From assembly GCA_027604705.1 (NCBI GenBank), contig JADHYV010000105.1:1-50394 (forward strand): 50,394 nt of DNA. Reading direction: 5' to 3'. The DNA comes from Allomyces arbusculus (taxonomy: Eukaryota; Blastocladiomycota; Blastocladiomycetes; Blastocladiales; Blastocladiaceae). The notes under the pieces are model-generated. The model was not told where the DNA came from. It ran no database searches and saw nothing but the letters and a program-made list of their open reading frames with translations. Numbering within the stretch: position 1 is the first letter of the stretch; each line of letters opens with the position of its first letter. The translations under genes were made by a program, and so were the position numbers. Shown here one piece after another: positions 46,135 through 50,394 of this stretch.

Positions 46135-48855
46135 TCATTCGGCCGTGACCGGCAAAGAGTCGACAAACCCGCTCGCCATGGGCGACATGACCGGCGTGCG
46201 GACCGGCGTCGTCGTCCCCGTCGCGAGGTTCAGCTTGGTGTTGGAAATGCGCCGCGCCAAGTTCTGCCGGAGGGAAAGCGGGGGAGTAGGTGAGGGTGCA
46301 ATCGACAGTACGTGGCCAATCCGCCCGCTCCACAACACGTACTCCGATTTTGCTCGACAGGTAGGAGCTAAACGAGGTGGGCGAGCTGGTGCCGTCGTCA
46401 CGCGCCCACGTCGGCGATGTCGGCGACAACATGGGCGACCCGGGCAACGACGACAGCGCGGTCGTGTTGATGGTCAGCCGCCGGAACCCGCCTCGCGGCG
46501 TGCCCGGGTACGCCTTGCCGTTACTCCTGTTGCGCGCCCCGGACCGGCACGCGAGATTGATTTCACGCGCCGCTTCCTCAAAGAGGGCCAAGGCTGCCTT
46601 TAAGGCAGCGTGGTCGGGCTCTGTATCGAGCGTCACGTCGAGAAGTTGCTAGAACGCGGTGTCACAAGATGAGAATACGGAGCCAAAAACACGAGAACAG
46701 CCACGGGCGTCGTGCCGTCGAAATGTACCTGGAGAAAGAGGGGGTATTTCAAGATGCGCTGCACGGGCTTGATCAGCAAGCACGGCAGGTCCCAGTTGGC
46801 CGAGTTAGCAGCGAGCGTATCGCGGAAGCTCTACCAAAGGCGGGAAGTCGACAGCATTAGTTGCGGCCGCGCAAATGCGCGACGATGGGCAAATATATGC
46901 GCACCAAGAGCTGGTGGTCCTTGGTCTCGACTTGCTGCGCGCTCGCCAGTCCAGCCGAGGCCAGCAGGCAATAGTCCATATAGGCGGCCTGGAGTTGCGG
47001 CACCTGTCAGCAAGGAAAAGGAATAATGCATCAGTTGAGTGGGCAAGTGTGATACAAGTGAACCGCACGTTACGACTAAAATGTACCACGTCCAAAAACA
47101 AGTCACCAATTCGCGACTCAGCTGAGTCGAGGTTGGCCACGTCGCCCTGTATTTGAAGCAGCTGGTCGAGCTCGCGCTGCAGCCGGCGCGCCAGGTCGCA
47201 CGCCACGGCCAAGACCGGACGCGCCGCAACGAGGAGCCGACCGAGCTTGCTGGGTAGCGGTGGTGGCGTGCCGCGCGAGAGCAGGCGGAATCCTCGCAAG
47301 CCCGGAATCCGGTCCGACAAGGGCGTAATGTAAATCTACACGATGCCCAAAGTGAGTGCCCCCGGTCAAAAAAATGGATGTCCAGTTGGCCAAGAGCCAA
47401 ACACACCTGCTCGAGAAGCATCAAATCTTCGGCGTAGGCCGTCTCCGTCTCGGTCAACTCGCGCATGACAAAAATGCGTCGTCGCCATCGAGCAGCGGTG
47501 GCCGTGGCCGTGGGCAGGACGCGAATTGCCTCGGGCAAATCCGACTCGGTGTAGAGCGCCGATGCACGGCACGGGACCAATGGCGACTGCCAGGGCGACG
47601 GCGCGCTGATGGGCAACGAGCGGCCCGGCGGTGTTCGCATGGCAACGGGCCGCGCAGGCACCGCCGAGTCGAGCGAGGAATCCTTGGCCAAGAGCCGTGG
47701 TCGCGGTGGCGGCGGCTCATGAGGGCCATACAAGGGCGCAGGCGAGTGGTTGGTCGGTGGAGTCGACGACCGTGGCAGAACGATCTTCTGCTGCTGCTCT
47801 GACTGCAGTTGCAGCTGCAGCTGCATGTCGGGCGAATACGGTGCATGATCGGACCGGGGCGGGACGCGCACTGGCACCGCGACCGCAGAGCGGTTCGCTA
47901 CGTTGCCGCGGTTCGCTACGTTGCCGCGGTTCACTACGTTGCCGCGGTTCACCACGTTGCCACCAATGCTGCTGTGCGTGAGCCGCCGCGCTTGCGGTGA
48001 ATCGTCGGGTGACGTGGTCAACGTGGTCAACGTGGTCAACGACGGCTGCGTGCGCGATGGTGCTGGCACCAGCAACGGAGCCGAGGGTGATGTGACCTCT
48101 TCGGGCGTTGGGTCCAAGGTCATCGTGGCGACGGGCAGCGGCGGCATGGTGAGCATGGCCTGGAAGACACGCGGCGAAGGCGTCACGGCGCCGCGCGAGG
48201 GCGCGCGGCCCATGTCCGGGTCGCGCGGCGAGTTGATGGTCGACGAGGGTGCGCTTTGTGTAGTGAGAATGCTGAGCCGTGCAGCGGCATTGATGCGGCT
48301 GGCAACGTGAGCCGAGCGGCGCGGGTGCATGCGCACGGATCCGGCGCGCGTGCCAGCGAGCGGCATGGGGCAGGCGTCGTCGTCGGTGGTGGAGATGACG
48401 GGCAGCGAGGCCATGTTGCGAACCCGCGGCCATGGCGGCATGACCGGCACGCCGTTCGAGCCGAAGTTGGCCGTGTCGAGCGAGGCGCGCACGAGCGGGA
48501 TCGTGGCCGGGGCGGCCGACCGGCGCGGGCCGCCGCATGTCGAGACGGACGACGCGGTCGACGGCGCGCGGCTGAGCGAGGTGAGGGAAGCGGCCATGTT
48601 GGAGGCGGCGGTGCGGCGGAGACCAGCGCGGCTGCTACGGCTGCCGCGGCGGGTGGGCTGCGTCGTGGGCGATGGGGGAGCGGTCGGCGAGAGTGGGGCG
48701 GTGGCGGCGGCAGCAGCGGCGGCGTCGGAGCCGAGCGACGACCAAACGAGGTCGGCGAGCGCCGGGCCCGGTGACGGGACGGGCAGCTTGGGCAGCGGCA
48801 GGGCCGCGGACACGGCGGCGGGCGGCGAGCGAGCGATGTGCGAGCGTTCGCCCAT
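46135..48855 (-). CDS. RhoGEF (Dbl-homology domain) protein (6 exons)
   Basis: Exons 47407-48855, 47087-47335, 46905-47003, 46729-46830, 46343-46648 and 46135-46263 join in phase to 777 aa. The ATG at 48855 is in a perfect CCACCATGGG context; the open frame continues upstream without similarly placed ATG. The first 450 residues are low-complexity Ser/Pro/Ala/Thr and include an 18-bp tandem repeat. The DH domain (about 457-650) starts VMRELTETETAYAEDLMLLEQ-like (CR1), continues through helices with LQRELDQLLQIQGDVANL and AAYMDYCLLASAG, and has the diagnostic CR3 block LPCLLIKPVQRILKYPLFLQ and LLDVT. DH domains activate Rho-family GTPases by GDP release. The C terminus after DH is a short, Thr/Ser/Pro-rich tail and I see no PH domain, which is uncommon. 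The Dbl call is firm; the GTPase target is unknown. Confidence 0.89.
47891..47962 (-). repeat. 18-bp coding tandem repeat (4 copies)
   Basis: Four tandem copies of CGGTTCGCTACGTTGCCG with a few changes lie in frame in RhoGEF exon 1 and encode repeated GNVVNR/GNVANR hexapeptides. Confidence 0.95.
48012..48038 (-). repeat. 9-bp coding tandem repeat (3 copies)
   Basis: ACGTGGTCA occurs three times in tandem in RhoGEF exon 1, encoding a Thr-Thr-Leu tripeptide repeat, close to the 18-bp repeat. Confidence 0.9.
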
Positions 48856-49500
48856 GGTGGGGTGGCCGAGTGCGGGGTGCGGTGCGGTGCGGTGCGATGC
48901 GTGTTGAGCTGAACAGCCGCACGCGTGCCGGGTGCGGATCACCGCGAGGCAAGCGAGCGCGCCGTGTCGGTCGTGGGGGTCGGCGTTGCCGCTGGGTTGC
49001 TGGAGCGTGGTGGAGGAGGTGTGCGTGGTGGAAGAGGGGCGTGGTGGAGCCGGGGGCGCCGGTGTGCTGGCTGCTGCAAGAAGAACGCACGCGCAACTCG
49101 AAGCGATCAAACGAGAGCAGACCCGCATCCAACCAACCGCACTTGTCGGTTTTGGTAAGCGCTCTCGCAGCAACGCCGCCCCGATCACGCCGCGTTGGCC
49201 GCTCGTGGGAACGGCGTGTGACGCACGCCTCGTCATTGTTTCAGGCGGGCCGTCGTTTAGAGCACATCGAAACGTGGTGGCGCAGCACGTCAGCGCCACG
49301 TGTCGCCTGCCCTTTGCACGACGGTTGTGGCAGTGCACCACGTCAGGAGACCACGCTGCACATCATGAAGGGGGTGTCAACGCTTGGCCCCCCACTTTTG
49401 TCACCACGGGAAAACGCGGAAAGCGGCCAATGGGAAGAGACCGTCCCCAGCCAAAATCTCGTTTGCCCACTTCCCACTTGCGCGTTTTACTGTGATTTAC
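48856..49500. promoter_or_regulatory. RhoGEF 5' region
   Basis: CpG-rich sequence upstream of the RhoGEF start with a GGTGC pentamer repeated four times (48876-48895) directly before the ATG. It should contain the promoter. No gene is visible until composition changes at about 49.5 kb. Confidence 0.4.
48876..48895 (-). repeat. (GGTGC)4 microsatellite in the RhoGEF 5' leader
   Basis: Four tandem copies of a pentamer, 21-40 nt upstream of the RhoGEF ATG (GCACC units on the coding strand). Confidence 0.9.
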
Positions 49501-50394
49501 AGGCAAGTATTGGCAGCAAGATGCTTTGCCTGCACAAGATCTTGTTGTGCCTGACGTTCCTGGTGCAGCTCGACTTCTTTGGAGCCTTGGCAGGCGTTTT
49601 GCTCCCAAGTGGGGGATATGAGCTAGGCGAGCTCATGTCAGCAAATCCAGTGTCAATTATATTTGATCAGTGGCTGATGGAGGCGATCAACACGCTGGCA
49701 ATGGGCACAATACTCTTCCCTGCTTCCCTTCAAACTGGACTCACTTGTGGTGATTCCTCTCTGATCTCCACCCTGCTGTTTAGTTCAGCTTGCAGAAATG
49801 GCGGTTGCATCCACACTGGAATTCAAGAACCGCTTTCAACATCTACCACATGGTGTCCTAGACAGCTTGTTTCAGTATATTCAGTACCCATCATTCCATT
49901 TGGACACAGCCAGCTTCACCTGTGCCGACACGTACCTCGCATACACTGATGCGCTCAGTGCGGCTGACATTGGCCCACCACAGGACACTGTGCCTGCTGC
50001 TGAAACCAGCCCTGGCCAATGCAGTGCGCTGGTGCATGAACCTGCTGCTATGACGCCTGATGCGTCTGCCAAGCTGGGTGTGTCAGTGCCCTCCCCAACT
50101 CGTGTGGAGGTCCTGGCAGCCATCCATGGTGATACGCGTGTGCAAGACCCGTTTCAGCTGAACTTGTCACCAAGATATTTGACATTTGGCTGTGGCATGC
50201 ATTATCTCAATGTCCACGACATGGTGGTGTGAGGACACACATGGCTTCAGGGGCAAGGCACTGTCACAAAGCAGGCAGAGGAGAAGGGTGGGGGAATTCC
50301 AGGCTCAGCAAGAGGCACAGGTGATTGTAAGTGTCCTGTTTCGCTGCAAAGCTAGCAGTGCACAAATGGCCTGGAGGCAGGAGCGAACTGAAGA
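49500..50394. mobile_element. CpG-poor island 3, possible repetitive DNA continuing past the window
   Basis: From about 49500 to the right edge the sequence again has raised A+T, frequent TG/CA steps and reduced CpG, though less extreme than in the other two islands. It may be younger, or partly selected. The right boundary is outside the window. No terminal repeat was found. Confidence 0.35.
49798..50232 (+). CDS. Possible ORF in island 3 (unrecognised)
   Basis: A 144-codon frame beginning MAVASTLEFKNRFQHLPHG (context AGAAATGG) and ending LNVHDMVV then stop. It has no signal peptide, no membrane segment and no motif I recognise. Its codon use is less GC-ending than that of the established genes, in keeping with the surrounding island. 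It could be a fragment of a mobile element, an exon of a gene running to the right, or chance. I list it because it is the only long frame here and starts in an acceptable context. Confidence 0.25.
   Translation: MAVASTLEFKNRFQHLPHGVLDSLFQYIQYPSFHLDTASFTCADTYLAYTDALSAADIGPPQDTVPAAETSPGQCSALVHEPAAMTPDASAKLGVSVPSPTRVEVLAAIHGDTRVQDPFQLNLSPRYLTFGCGMHYLNVHDMVV

Noticed and set aside
48856-49341. Upstream extension of the RhoGEF frame to 49341
   Set aside because: The extension runs through repeat-rich leader sequence without conserved content, whereas the ATG at 48855 has an ideal context.

Overview
The window is gene-dense, GC- and CpG-rich nuclear DNA from a eukaryote with many short spliceosomal introns. 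I traced 50 introns by protein continuity and reading phase. All are GT-AG, and 46 of them are 60-106 nt long. Donors are usually GTACGT, GTAAGT or GTGCGT, a CTGAC/CTCAC branch-like motif is common, and acceptors are TAG or CAG. Many start codons sit in a CACCATGG-type context. Two axonemal/flagellar protein genes (a CIMIP2/FAM166-type and an ODF3/SHIPPO-type), a p22phox-like NADPH oxidase subunit, a short-form ABCC transporter, a P4 flippase and a UBC1-type E2 point to a flagellated fungus or close relative. A zoosporic, GC-rich lineage such as Blastocladiomycota is my best guess. This is inference from gene content and base composition, not proof.

Layout, left to right: a 5'-truncated GT77-like glycosyltransferase (+); a two-exon secreted Cys-rich protein (+); a CAP-Gly/coiled-coil microtubule protein (-); a CpG-depleted repeat-like island (about 7.2-8.7 kb); a tail-anchored inositol polyphosphate 5-phosphatase (+); an 11-exon ABCC transporter (-); a divergent promoter region with a perfect inverted repeat; a CIMIP2-like flagellar protein (+); a WBP11-like splicing factor (-); a rhodanese-DSP phosphatase (+); a SHIPPO-repeat protein (+); an 11-exon P4-ATPase (+); p22phox (+); a DUF707 membrane protein (-); a LolD/MacB-type ABC ATPase with no membrane domain (+); an SLC25 carrier (-); IMP dehydrogenase (+); a second CpG-depleted island (about 41.5-43.3 kb); a UBC1-type E2 (-); a protein built of two tandem copies of an unnamed domain (-); a RhoGEF (-); and a third lower-CpG island containing a possible ORF (49.5 kb to the end).

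There is no operon logic, as expected for a nuclear genome. Recurring themes are microtubules and flagella (CAP-Gly, CIMIP2-like, SHIPPO), membrane lipid asymmetry and phosphoinositides (P4-ATPase, 5-phosphatase) and signalling (RhoGEF, DSP phosphatase, p22phox). Rho-type GTPases regulate NADPH oxidases in other fungi, so the RhoGEF and p22phox could be functionally linked, but the sequence does not show this. I saw no CRISPR array, rRNA, convincing tRNA or complete, identifiable transposon. The three CpG-poor islands are the best candidates for old mobile DNA. Splice sites were placed by eye from reading phase and family conservation, with no transcript evidence.
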